In this document: positions 32,769 to 44,774 of the stretch, in pieces
Layout: each line of letters starts with the position of its first letter
Position numbering within the stretch: the first letter of the stretch is position 1
Assembly (NCBI GenBank): GCA_022592435.1
Contig: JABYQS010000130.1
Coordinates: 1 to 64,000 of the forward strand
DNA: 64,000 bases
Origin: Cerioporus squamosus
Taxonomy: Eukaryota > Basidiomycota > Agaricomycetes > Polyporales > Polyporaceae
Direction of reading: 5' to 3'
Translations under genes and position numbers: made by a program
The notes under the pieces: generated by a model
The model's input: only the letters and a program-made list of their open reading frames with translations
What the model was told of the DNA's origin: nothing
Database searches by the model: none

Positions 32769-35186
32769 GTCAAGCAAGCCTTCAAGGAGCAGCGACGGAT
32801 CCGACAGGTGGGAGGCAACGTACCTGACAGCCTATTAGTATCCGGGGTTTGTGCCCGCTCAGACGCCGGACGGATGAGGACCTGATGAACGCTGACTTCT
32901 CGCCTTCCATAAGATACGGTCACAACACGCCATGATAGGGCGCCCCAGAGTTCGCCGCATCTTATGATACTTTAGGGATAGAGAGCAAATAGTTAGTCGC
33001 CAGCCAGTGCAGGGTGACCATATGAAGGTCGCGCTCGTGGGAGTCCGCAGGCGGCAGGACAGCCTCAGCCCAGCGTCCAACTGCCAAACATCCGATCAGC
33101 TCGAGGTTACAGCATGCTACTGGCTGTGGCTGCGGACCTGTGCAGAGGTTATGTTCCAGCGAGAAAGCTTCCTTGCTCTCCGATTGGCTGCGGAGGCTGC
33201 CCATCCCGTGGAACGACTCGGAAGACGCAGGCTGGTCCGCTCCCGTGCAGGGGGAACATTCGCTTCGGCTTTTCTCCCAAACTTCTTGATACAGTGCTAC
33301 CTGACCGTTCCTGTATTAGCCATAAGAATGAGATGGTCGAACGGTGGCAACACGACAGTACTCACAGCAGCTCCGCGTTCCCGAGCCTCCCGAGCCAGCC
33401 CGACGGTGTCATGCGCGTGCAATACGGGATCAAGCGTTTGGGGGCTGATATCATTTCGGACAGGATCAGGATGTGAGCGACGACTCCGCATGCTGCACAG
33501 AGATGAAGAAGTCATCGGTCAAGAAGAACAATGAGCGCCCTGTCTCCCGGAGCGTGGGTCCTGTCAAACACATTGATCATGCGGGGCCTGCTCTGGAGGC
33601 TGCACATTCCTTGACATATGAGGGTCTGTTCAAGCGCAGCATCGCGCGGAAACTCACCTGTGTAGCAGGTCTACTTGGCAGCAACGACTAGACTTGGATG
33701 CAGATTAGACGGTGTTGCGCTCGAGCCGCGGACTTGGGGTCGTGAGGCCACATCGGAGTTGAGGTGATTCCCCGAAATTGATGTACGACAAACGGGTGAC
33801 GAGCAGAGCGCTGTCTGCTGCTGGCGACAAGGAGCAACGGTTGGCGCAGGTCAGAAGGCAAGATATAAATGAACATGCGCAACCTTATATTCATAGTTAC
33901 GCCCCAACTCGCAACCTTGGTTCGTCTCCAGGACGATAGACTGTTCAGCCGAGCTATCGTGCTCGGCATGCGAACTCTGAACCCCGAGCTGCCCTGGCTA
34001 CGTATCCATTTCTCACTCGCTCTCTGAGTCCAGGAACTGCTTTGTCGTCAGGACAATCTCATGTACCTCTAGTAAAGACTCACTATCCGTTCAGAGCCTC
34101 GCATGGACGTGGCGATCGCACTCTGCTGCTTAAATAATAAGCGGCGGCGACACAACGGCCTATGATGACCAACATCTTCTCCGAGAGCACTGATGTGCCA
34201 GAGAGGTTCACGTGGGAAGGTGGCGCAAGCGACAACCTCAGGATTCCGCTGAAGTTGAGTATTGTGCCGTAGGGTCGAAGCGCCTAGAGAGGAACTCAAG
34301 CTTATTGCGTGTTCGTGGCGACATAGGGGGAGTTGCTGATGCGGTATGTCGAGACTGTTGCACGACCGTACATGTAACATAGCAGTTACATACACAGGAG
34401 GTCCGCTTGCGACGCGGGCGAATGCTGTCGACACGTGTCGTGAGCGTCTGGTAAGGTAGAGGCTTGCGCGCCGGGGCCGACTCCCTCTTCTTCAGAGACC
34501 ACCGTGACGCTCAGCCTCCGACAGTTGTCTGCAGCGACGACTAGTTGCATGCATGCAGGACTGATTTGTATCTACCACGGCTTCATGTTACTCGGGCACA
34601 ATCCCGTCGGACTGCCAAGCATGAGTCCGGTTTGGATCCTCAAGCCACCTCGTGCAACTGTTATCGGAGGGCACAGCAACGCTTTGGATACCAACTTATA
34701 CCACTAATCATGAGTACTGCGTGTCGAAACGCGCTCTCAGGCCTTATCGCAGCATCGGAGGGCCCACCTCCAACATTTTGGTGAGTAAGTCCGACCCTTT
34801 ACGCATCAGTGGCCTCTCGGACTGACTCCTGCATCATCTCGTCAGCAATGCATATTACATAGCAAAGATACGGATATGATCGTTTTCATGCAGTCCACGC
34901 TTATTGGAGAGGGGACCGACAGAACCTTATCGAAGAAGCAGTCGTAACCCGCAGCAGGCGGCGGCGGCGGCAAGAGGATACAACATCTGCGGCATCTCTT
35001 CTCCAGGGCTCATGAAGACCTCATTGGCCAGATCTTCTCTCAATGTGGCATCCATACTGCATCCTTGAAGCCCGGTCTGGGACGATGCTCCGACTTTTTT
35101 TTACCGATTCGTCCTGGATTCGTCGGCGTACAAGTAGCTCGCCCGGAGCTCATGACTACCTCGCTCTTCCTACGCGATCCGCAAGC
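32769..35186. other. large divergent intergenic region
   Basis: 2.4 kb between the divergent genes B (-) and C (+). I searched for the family blocks (LNSR, RSRTG, YGxxxxQ) and found none. One + frame of 175 codons (33007-33534) has no recognisable domain. Decayed sequence or long promoters are both possible. Confidence 0.35.
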
Positions 35187-37342
35187 ATGACATCCGCAAG
35201 CTCGTATATCCCCGTCGAAGTCGAAAGTGTGCTAGGGTCTACGCTCGTCGGTACCTTCGTTGGTCTGGTGTACGTCCTCGTCCTGTATGTGATTTATTAC
35301 TGACCGGACCCTATTCCAGCATTTCCGGTGTTACTGCACAACAGACATATCGGTATTTTCGCGAGTATCCGGCGGACTCAATGTCTCTGAAGGTCTTCGT
35401 GAGTCACTGAATCACTGCCAGTGAGGGTTATTCGAGATTTTGGACTGATTGAGATCTTCCCAGGTGACAGGACTTCTGTAGGTTGCGTATCAATCCCCGG
35501 AGAACTAGTAGAATTGACCATGCGCAGGATTACTGATACCTTGTATTCCGTTGAACTCATGCATCTGTGGTACGCACTCTTTTTTCATGCAGGGACACTG
35601 TGGTCGTCAGACTGACTGACGGGCTATAGCTATCATTTCCTCATCACCGGTCACGGTGCTCCGACGGCGCTCGCCGTCACAGTCTGGTGGGTGCTGTGAG
35701 AGCCCGCTGCCTACGTGGGTCCTTTTCTGACTACAGATAGGTCCATAAGCGTAATATATTCTCGCCCGTTCGGCGCATTGACGTCCAGAGGCTGATAGTC
35801 GGTCTTCCATCTAGCTCTTACCCGCCACGATGGTACGACAATATCTCTCCCACGTTGAAGTTATTACGCCCTAATAACATCGTTCAGGGTCTCCTGGTTG
35901 TTCTGGTGCAAGGGTACGACCGCCTCCTTCGCAACATACCTTTTTTGACCAATGACACATACAGGTTCTACACTTTACGCTTGTACCGATGTCAGTTGGT
36001 CCCATCCTGTCAGATGTCCCTCGCTGATGCGGTTCGATATTCTAGTCAAGCCAAACTTCATACCCGTCGTCGCGTTTTCGGTGCGTCTCTTAGCTCATAG
36101 AGTAGAACAGTATTCGATTGAACGAGTTAGGCTATCATCCTGCTCGCTATCATGGGTGAGAGTTGACGATAGCCTTCAGTCTACCGGGTGCTGACCATAG
36201 TCCTCCATGGTGAAGCCTTGACGATTGGTGAGTCCGCTAGTACCGAGACAACGGCGCCGCTGACTCGACTCGACACGCCTGCTAGGGTCCTCCATCGAGA
36301 GGTTCATGTCCATACCATCTATTGGCGTCCTGACACTTACCGATCTGAAGCTCTCAGCGGGAGAGCTTCTCCAGAATAACACGATACGCGGTACGCTCCC
36401 CGTCCTCGTGGCGGACAGTATCTAACTTCGTACATGACCACTTCACGCAGAGCGTAGACATCGTCCTCATCAGCATGATGCTGCTTGGTGATCTCACCCT
36501 GACCTTGACTTTCGTGCTGGTTCTGCATCGGAGCCGCACAGGCTTAAAACGGTCAGATTAGTCCACCTCGCTCCTGGTCCGGTATCGTGGCAAATACTCA
36601 CGCAGAGTACTCAGATCGAACTTTATCCTAGACAGACTCATCCTATACGCAGTTATAGCAAGTACGTCATTGAGACGGACTTCGGGAGAGTCGTTCTGCT
36701 TATCATCCATGCCTAGCGTCGCTCATAAGGTCAGTCTCTACGTTCCTCGGATGATTTGGGGTCTTCAATGTCGCTCGATCACGCAGCCTTGGAACCATAC
36801 CGGGAGTGATCCTGGTGCGTCCGCCCTTATGTGTCAGTCAGGCGGCATCAGCCACTCAGATTGTCTGCTTAGGTTACTGTCCATCCGCTGCAGTTCTACT
36901 ACTGGGCTATGTTCATAGCCACTACCAAACGTGCGTCATTCATGCGCCTCTAATATACTGACCATGGACGATCAGAGCTCACTAATGTCATTCACTCTTC
37001 CAGTGTATCCGCCGTTTGCACTAGCGTTGTAAGTCTCGGATGAAACGTCCCTCTCATCTCCCTCTCCCTTCTGATGACAAAATTTCAAGCCTGAACTGTC
37101 GCAAAGCCCTCGCGGAACACGGCATAGGGGTTGGCGCCTCGACGGCGTTTGCGGACATCGAACGAGGCACAAGCTTCTACCAGGAACAGGTACGAGTGAG
37201 CATGGATAGCGCGTGTCCCCGTCGGCCTGACAATCTACTGCAGATTTCCACAGTATCCCCGGTAATCATCATTGGTCCGCCATCTCGGACTCCGACGGAA
37301 GGCTCTGAAGAGATGGAAGAGACGCACGAGAAGCTCGCATAG
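35187..37342 (+). CDS. seven-TM DUF6534-family membrane protein C
   Basis: Resolved 5' exons: 35187-35269, 35320-35398, 35464-35477 (14 nt) and 35528-35569, with the same phases as gene D. The start is MTSASSYIPVEVESVLGSTL. Family blocks in order: ISGVTAQQTYRYFREYPADS; YHFLITGHGAPTALAVTVW; GLLVVLVQGFYTLRLYR; PNFIPVVAF; DLTLTLTFVLVLHRSRTGLK; SNFILDRLILYAV; FYYWAMFIATTK; and VYPPFALAFLNCRKALAEHG (joined across introns). The C-tail is polar and ends EEMEETHEKLA. HRSRTG plus LN-x-RK are the diagnostic motifs. Some exons between TM3 and TM5 were not fully resolved. Function is unknown; it is a tandem neighbour of gene D. Confidence 0.75.
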
Positions 37343-38085
37343 GATTCGTACAACAGGACGTTGCCTTCTTCTGTCTTTGTCTTATACTGCGTTGCAGGCG
37401 CGCCGCCGTTCTGACCTGTTCTCCGCGTTCTATTGAGTTTCAGGCTGTGCTGACCAAGTCCTCGTTGCGGATGCGACGTACTAACACCCTGCTTCCTGCC
37501 GTGTGTAACGGCTCTGAAGATAGCCTTCATGATACCCCAGGTCAAGGACTCCGATGGTATCACCGCACGGCAGCATTCTCTTGACCCGCTCAACAGCACT
37601 AGCATGGGAACACGTTCCACCGATGAGCGGAACTCTGATGCTCTTCCTCACATGAGCCGTCGAAGCTATCAACGGTCTCATGGCTATGAGGATCCGAGAG
37701 TTTCGTTAATGACACAGCCCATCATGGTGAACATCCTTGCTCTGACGGATACAAGGGTACTCGTCTCTAGCAGAGTGAAGGAACGCTTGGGAGAATTCCA
37801 GCAGAAGAAGGTGCCAGAAAGACCTCCTACTGCTCCTGCCAACGCACTGGCCACGCTAGATGGGCGACCCGATTGTATTGCGATCGGAACCACATCCTGT
37901 GCAAGTTGCGCCCGAAGCGCAACTTCACCTCCTACAGACAATCGCCATCACTTCTCTGTTTGCCTACTTCCTGATGACGACACAGCCGGTACGCCCAACT
38001 AGTTCTCAGAGCGACAGCTTTTGTTTAAGGCCCTTGCAGAGGTCGCCCACCTCCTCGGAGTCTCGGACTACTTCGCGTAGGTACC
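37343..38085. other. intergenic spacer between tandem DUF6534 genes
   Basis: About 740 bp. A + frame at 37529-38002 lacks any family or domain signal. It is presumably the promoter of gene D. Confidence 0.4.
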
Positions 38086-40330
38086 ATGGCACAACCCTCC
38101 AGCCCACTATACCCCCGCATACCTATACCCACCCTCGATAATACCTTCGGTGCTGTCCTCGTCGCAACATTCATCGCACTCATGTACGTGTGTGTTTCTA
38201 TCTGCATGCTCTGAATACTCGACTGATGGAGGTTTGCTCTCAGGTTGTATGGTATCACATTGCAACAGTCATACAGGTATGCAAGATCATGCGCCGACGA
38301 TGGAGCACTTTTGAAGACACTGGTACGTCCTCGCCCTCTCCATGTTTTAAGTATCTCATTAGGCAATCCGAAGGTCGGGGCAGTCGTGTAAGTTCAGAGC
38401 TACTATGAACCGCGACTTGGGTCATTCAAGAACAGCAGCGTCCTGGAAACGTTCCACTCGCTCATCAACGTCCACATCTGGTGAGCGTATTCTCATTCTA
38501 CGGAGCTTGAACTATACGGCTGATCCGCCCCAAGCTACTATTATCTGACGACGAGCTACTTCAAACCCTTCAACTTGCTGTACGGAAATTGGTAGGCATA
38601 TTGAACCTTCATTCTCCTGGTTCGCCGCTGATAGTGGATCCGGACATATAGGTCGATTGATGTGAGTCTTTCGCTCAGGCTGGGTCAAGCCGATCATAGT
38701 CGCATATTACTTAGCTCTCCGCCTCAAGCTGCTTCCCCTCTCTTCGGTAGGAGGAGTTATATGACGCATCCTTGCTCACGTCTCATGCATGTAACCTTCA
38801 GGCCGTCGTCATACTGGCATCGCAGAGGTGTGTATAGCCCATAATCACGTTGCGAAACGCGCTTACCTCTCACAACCCAGTTTCTTCGCCCGTCGAGTAG
38901 TCGCAGGTGGGTGCTCACCCAAGCACGAAGGCTCCGGTTGGGTCGCTGAAGTCACGGTATAGTCGGCGGTCGATACAGATGGATAGCTGGCGTTGCGGTG
39001 CGTGCAATGCGCAATCTGTGCTTACGAGTATATTTACCGTCTCACTAGATTGTGCTATTGCTCGGAGAGCTAGGTCAGTTGAGTCATGCTCGATACCGTC
39101 CCGGATCACGCAGAGTAACACATATGCCGGTGTCTTCCCGGGGCAGGCTTCTATACCGGTGAGTTGCCTCGCTTTCACTGCCATGCAAACCCTCGCTGAC
39201 GATACATAGCTGCCACAGCGAAGGCGTAAGGTTGGGTTTCCATGGTTTCTGACCTCGACTGATGATCGCGTCGTTTCAGCTTCAATCTTCCGACCTTCAT
39301 TGACTTCCGAACTGTCACAGTGAGTCCCGATCTTCTGGACGCACTTAAGTGGCAGCTCATGGACATGCAACTCGCAGTGGTTCATCTCGACTGGGTCCGC
39401 CATGGCAGTTACTGCCGACCTCCTGCTGACCGGTGTCCTCATCCTCTCGCTGCGTCGGAGCCGCACAGGATTCAAGCAGTAAGCTTCTGTCCTGAATTTC
39501 GAGCGCGAATTTCCACTGCTGACAGCTGTCTCTCGTCTTTCTTCTCAGAACTGACTCGACAATCGACGTCCTGATCTTGTACTCAATAAATACAGGTTAG
39601 TTCTCCCTCTCTGGGATGGAAGTTCGTTCTCTGACATTCCGATAGGGCTAGTCACAGGGTACGGGGGACTGCCGCCATGCCTTGCTAGATCTCATCTGAC
39701 GAGTTGCACGTAGTCTCTGCAACGTTCTTGCGTTTCTCTCTGTACGTATCCACTGATCGTACCCGATATAGCGTAATATTGCTGACAGGTCTTGGACATC
39801 ATCAGGCTCTCATCCTTCCGTACGACCTCATCTACGCCGCAGTGGGCATTGTGGGAACCAAGCGTTAGCATCCCGTCTTTCAACCTTGGTTCCATGTGGA
39901 GAGTACGCTGACTCTTCTCTCCAGTGTATGCGACAACACTACTAGCAGCGTGCGTTCCTAGCCCTCTGACAGCATCTTGCCCCGTAAACTTACCCCCGAG
40001 TGTATTCGCAGGCTCAACTCTCGGCAGTCGCTTGCCTCCCGCGGAACTCTGACGTTCGGTTTGACGCAGGTTGAGACCGCGGAGGTCCGGCCATCGATAA
40101 CTCTCAGTATGATTTGCCGACCTGCGGCGAATGTCAATGCGTGCGAGGGATCGCAGGTGCCGCTCGATCCGGCAAGTCTTGCGGGAAATCTCAATGTGAC
40201 ACGCAACTTATTGACATCCGACTTGCAGTTGAGCAGACGAAGTATGGAGACCGTCATTCACATCAAGCCAATACAAGTCGAAGACGCTACCAGGACCGAT
40301 AAAATACATGGCACAATAGATTGCGTGTAG
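38086..40330 (+). CDS. seven-TM DUF6534-family membrane protein D (20 exons, micro-exons)
   Basis: I resolved 20 GT-AG exons with fully consistent phases: 38086-38183, 38244-38322, 38374-38387, 38436-38480, 38535-38591, 38652-38661, 38729-38746, 38802-38827, 38881-38906, 38963-38997, 39049-39073, 39210-39225, 39280-39319, 39378-39478, 39549-39595, 39646-39658, 39714-39741, 39806-39863, 39925-39949 and 40012-40330. The sum is 1080 bp, 359 residues. Five exons are 18 nt or less (14, 10, 18, 16 and 13). The product reads as a textbook family member: TFGALLVGT-like TM1 (here TFGAVLVATFIAL), YGITLQQSYRYARS, VLETFHSLINVHICYYYL, ILASQSFFARRVV, AVTADLLLTGVLILSLRRSR, TIDVLILYSINTGLVTG, YATTLLAALNSRQSLASRG. 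The 100-residue C-tail is polar. Function is unknown; a receptor-like or transport role is speculative. Confidence 0.85.
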
Positions 40331-41749
40331 CGCTGCTGATGCTATAGGCAAAGTTAAAGCGCTATTGGGGATGTCCTTCATGCCTTGTACTTACTCCTAT
40401 TTATCTTCAAAACCACCGTCAGTGACATACAGAGCAGCATCCAAGACCAGGGTTCTAGTCCGAGACATGTTAAGGCTCACAGCGCTGAGACCTTGCTTCC
40501 CATCCACTTCGCGCCGGAGGACGTCGAGGTCGCGTATTCAAGGGGATCTCGACGAGCGCGACGCGTCGGGGCGCAGCCACGTGATCGCGTCGGCACATTT
40601 AGCGCTCTCGGTTTCTCAGCGCCCACGCCCGAGCCTCGCATCCGCCGCCTTTACGTACGTCGTGATCCTCAGCGCAGCCTCAGCGCATATTGAACGTCCA
40701 TACACAGCTTAAGATCGCAACAAACCATCCGGGGCATGGCTACATACCTCTTTTCTCCTGCATCCCGCCGAACTTGGCAGAGCCCGGCACATATGCAGAT
40801 TGCGTTCTGCCTCCTCCCTACTCCCCCTTTGACTGGGTGCTCTTAACATCCTTAGCTGGACAAAACTCTTACAGTGCTTGCAATTGTTCACTAGCTTGCG
40901 GTACTAGTGCTAATACTATGTGAGTTTTGTTCTCAACAGATCCTCCGACCGAGCTCGGCCTCCGACCTCAGCGGAAGCAACTCGTGTTCATCTGACTGGA
41001 GGACGCACATAGACCGAACCCTTCTCCTGCGCGAAGAAAGCCAGAGAAAGCAAACAGCAGGTTATACTCGTGCCAGGTGCGCTCCACAAGACCAGGGAGA
41101 TTCCGAAGAAGAGAGCGGCGAACAAACGGGACGAGAACCCTGCACAAGTGCGGTCTCACGAGGGCTGGGACTCGAGCATACTTACACGCGGTCCTTGCCA
41201 CTTGGCTAGCAGACGGGCAGCTTCCATGAGTATATATCACCCTTCGTGTCCGTATAGGCTGGAAGCACTGCTTATTGCTCCCCGGCATGTTCCCGGTCGC
41301 CAATCTGTCAAAAGGAAGAAGCTGGTGACGTATGGCGACCAGAATTAGCGGTTGAGAGTTCAACGGACGTGCTGTCAACGGCGGTGCTGCAGATCAGGAG
41401 CACGTCAAGGAAGATGTCGCAGGTCACTTGAACGCCACGAAGGAGAACGCGGCTCAAAGAAGGAGGGTCTTCGCACCGCAAATGCATACCGCTCATCATT
41501 GTACTGGCGGTTCGTGCGCTGTGCGGCCTCCGAGCCGGATGTTGGGCGAGTCGGAGTCCGATGAGTATCGGTCGTGAAAGCATCATGTTATTACACGGAA
41601 CAACAACAAGATAGACGTACAACAGACCAGGAGACCTAAATAGCCATGAACGCACATATTAAGACAGGAACCGGACACCGAGCTCATCGGATGAAGCGCG
41701 CGCATAAAAAGGAAGCGGGTTATGCCGTCGACAAAGCACCCGGAGAGAG
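40331..41749. other. convergent intergenic region
   Basis: 1.4 kb between the 3' ends of genes D and E. It holds a GC-rich patch with a 17-mer shared with the PKS1 downstream region (40549-40565) followed by CACGTGA. No gene is supported. Confidence 0.4.
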
Positions 41750-43389
41750 CTACACCAATTCATCGTCCGGCAACTTGCTTTCGCTCGCCGAGCGGGACGG
41801 GCTCCGATCGAGAGGGGCGCCGTCCTTCTGGTCAGCCGCGTCGGAGAGGACGACCTCGTGGACGTGGATTTGGACCCCCGACCGCTCAGCCTGACTACGC
41901 TCGCTCACACGCAAGGATGGCGCTGTGAACCTGTCGCGATTGGCCGTGGAGGAGAATGTCGTGACTCCGTTCATCCCGTAGGAGTCAACGGCGATAGTGT
42001 CGTCCGTGAGACGGCGCATGAAGACGCGGTTGTTGAGACTTGCCAGGAGCGAGTTCGAGTACAGCTTCGGAAGAACAAGGGCGCTATGTAGAGCGATCAT
42101 GAGCGCGTGAGTCCCATTCTAGAAAGGGGCGGTGAACTTACGCGCATTCGTGGAGGAGCGTGTCCTGAGGGATCGAGGTTAGCATGTCGAGACCGGAGCG
42201 CAACTTTAGAGGGGAAGAGCTCACCGAAAAGGCCGTGAAACAGACCAGGTCCACGATGGCCACAGTGGCTGCACGAGAGCGTGAGTCTTCGGTCGGAGAG
42301 GATACAAAATTAGACCTACCCGTCAACGTCCCGGTTTCAACGACGAGGGCGATGAGCCTGTTGATGATGTGGTCCGATTTCGGGATGCCACTCTTCGCTC
42401 GCAGGAGCTACAGCGGAGTAGATGTGAGAGGTCGTCCTCCAGAGAAGCCAGAGCGACGTACCAGTATGGTCATTGAAACCGCGATGATAATGTCTACTAA
42501 CGCAGCTCCTCCAAGCCATGACTATTCCAGTCGTGAGTCAATGAATGCATAACGTGTGAGACATACTTACCCCGATGACTGGAGTTACGGCCGAGGCTGA
42601 CGCGGCCGAAGGGTCGATGACGTGCAGCTTAAGGTCCGGGTGGCATGTTAGGATGCGCTCAAGAGACGCGAAAGATGACATACCATAATGCCTCCGGCTA
42701 TTCCAACCATCATCTGAGCCATAGATAGCTATTGGCGGTCAGCGTATATTCGTGAGATCCATAGACTCAAACTTACTATCACCACCAGAGCCGTGAGGAG
42801 CTTGCTCCGACCAATGACGCAGATCCGCCAGGCGAAGTAGCACTGAACTACCGACGAGGCTATCGAACTCATAATCGTGACACTGAACCAAGTGTTGTGG
42901 AAGGCGGTGAGTGCTCCTCGGTCGCCGTAACCGTAGACGAAATTGTCGAAGGCGAAGTCGGTGACAAGGCCTGTTTGTACCCATTCGTAGGCGAAGAGGC
43001 CGAAGACTGCAATTCCCCGTCAGTCAAGAGATTCCACGTGGAGACAAGGTCGGCTTACCCAGTACCTTGAGCCGGATCGAGTCAGTCGAAAACCAGAGGT
43101 AGTAGAAGTCTAAAGGCTGTTGGGTCAGTTGTGCTAAGGAGAACAAGACGCTATACGGCGCAGTGTCGTCAGTTCATACTCACACACTTGTATCGTGAGG
43201 ACGCCCTGCAAAGACCAATTCAGGAACATCCCAACCAGCTATGGAACAACGTCAGCCGATGCTGGATTCTCCGGCGATACCTGACTTCACCTGGGGCCCA
43301 GCTCTGCAAGAATGGTGTCAGCGCACGATATCACGCAATCGTAGCAATACTCACAGTAGAGAAATAGGGGGGTTCGCGGGTGAAGCCAT
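41750..43389 (-). CDS. seven-TM DUF6534-family membrane protein E
   Basis: The start ATG (43389-43387) gives MASPANPPISLLAGPQLVGM. Following exons, read across GT-AG introns, give FLNWSLQGVLTIQVYDFYYL, WFSTDSIRLKVL, FGLFAYEWVQTGLVTDFAFD, NFVYGYGDRGALTAFHNTWF, SSVVQCYFAWRICVIGRSKL, LSMAQMMVGIAGGIM, SWLGGAALVDIIIAVSMTIL, LLRAKSGIPKSDHIINRLIA, ATVAIVDLVCFTAFS, and a final exon with LVLPKLYSNSLLASLNNRVF and a long polar tail to the stop at 41750. AGPQ near the N-terminus, FAWRI, KSDxxINRLI and KLYSNSLLASLN are typical DUF6534 signatures. It belongs to a different subgroup from genes A-D (longer exons, AGPQ-type start). No break was seen. Function is unknown. Confidence 0.82.
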
Positions 43390-44654
43390 GCCAGCTGGTG
43401 TTTCGACTGAGAGCAGCGGTCGTAACTTGAGGATGCCGAAGAGCGCTGCCCCGATAGCGGCTTAGCGGCTGAAGCAGTTATACCTTGGTGCAGAGGAAAT
43501 GCTGAGCTTCTCATCTACGTAATAATCGACCAGCTGCACGACGCTCTGCCATAAGGTTTGATGTTTCGCGCTTCCGGAGAATGCGGCATGCCTCAATTGC
43601 TGCGCCTCTCCCACTGGCATGTTGCGTGAGCGTTCGGAGTGGAGCGTCTGTCTACATAGATGCCGAAGTCTCCATCCGGTGACACGGCATTGTAAACGAG
43701 AAGGACGGATGGGCGCGGGTATACGTAACGCGCAGTCTTCGACTTCCTGATAACTCCAGCGCAGACTGGAGGTAGTCCACTATGGCATGAGTGCGCAAGG
43801 CATCCATGTCGCTGCTACTCTGTCAGGACCTTCATGGGTATCTATCACAGCAGCCAAAAGTAGATGAACTCACCTGTGAGTGAAGGATCTCAGAGAAGAA
43901 TGAGCGTGGAGGCCAACAGTCCGGGAACGGAGCGACCTGGGAGCGACCAACCACTGGCATCAATTGAATCCGAGTCGGAGTCATCGGAGTTATGAAATCT
44001 GACGCCACAATGCCGTTGGCACTAGCGCTTCCCCTGCCACATACCAATCACAGCGCATCACATAACCTCACGAAACCTGCAGGAGGTCTCGCTATCCGAG
44101 GCCTTACGACCTGCAAGTATACATGTTCGATCAGGATACTGAACCCTCCAACTGCGGCCCGTCTTCAATAGACCCGGATGCCTCGGTCTGACCAGCGAGG
44201 TTCTGACTCCGCAGCAATTTTCGCAGCTTCGCTCTGCTGAACTTCACCGCAAACTCAGCGCGCACATGCCGTTCTATCCTCATGACAGGTTGAGACCGGG
44301 GCCGGTGGTCCAGCTTGGGGGATGCCGAGCTTGTCCATCTCCCGGGTCTACCGCAGACCCGCTGTGCGCGGCTTCTAACTTCGACCTACTGCACCGGCGC
44401 GCTTCTGCAAGTATGTCTTCTCCTTCTATGACTCTTTTCTGTCCGAGCTTATCCGTGTCGAGCAGATATTCTACATACTTCACGGTATCACTGTCCTTGG
44501 AACATCATGATTCGTCGGCTGTAATGGTACCGCTTTGAGCGGGCTCGCCGCATCTGAGGTCTACGTGGCACAGCAAACCTGGACGAACTTTCCGATTCTA
44601 CTGCAGAAGGTGAATTCCAGGCGCACTTGTGAAGGGATGTGAACGCTAGACAAT
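43390..44654. other. intergenic region between DUF6534 gene E and PKS1
   Basis: About 1.26 kb between divergent genes. A + frame at 44190-44538 is open but has no recognisable domain. The right end is the PKS1 promoter. Confidence 0.4.
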
Positions 44655-44676
44655 TGTCCGACACTCGAATCGGACA
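44655..44676. promoter_or_regulatory. perfect inverted repeat with CCG/CGG triplets upstream of PKS1
   Basis: TGTCCGA and its reverse complement TCGGACA are separated by 8 bp, giving CCG-N10-CGG. It sits 11 bp upstream of a TATA-like element and about 100 bp before the PKS1 ATG. CGG half-sites in inverted or everted pairs are bound by Zn2Cys6 activators, which often control fungal metabolite clusters. The role is inferred. Confidence 0.5.
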
Positions 44677-44686
44677 TGTGAGGCGG

Positions 44687-44693
44687 CTATAAG
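44687..44693 (+). promoter_or_regulatory. TATA-like element of PKS1
   Basis: CTATAAG lies about 82 bp upstream of the ATG at 44775. Confidence 0.5.
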
Positions 44694-44774
44694 ACCTGCG
44701 GCGTCTCTCGACATGCGAACTCTTCAGTCCTCATACCCAACTCCAGCTCTCTATACCAAATCGATCGTCTCCCC

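Noticed and set aside
33007..33534. 175-codon + frame in the large gap between DUF6534 genes B and C
   Set aside because: No domain, no conserved motif, unremarkable composition; not supportable as a gene.
37529..38002. 157-codon + frame between DUF6534 genes C and D
   Set aside because: Overlaps the expected promoter of gene D and shows no domain or family block.
27000..43400. Interpretation of the region as decayed pseudogenes
   Set aside because: Gene D closes perfectly with 20 exons, and genes A, B, C and E keep intact motifs and end exons in frame, so fragmentation is by introns rather than decay.
44190..44538. Open + frame of about 115 codons upstream of PKS1
   Set aside because: No recognisable domain; too weak to call, though a short gene cannot be excluded.
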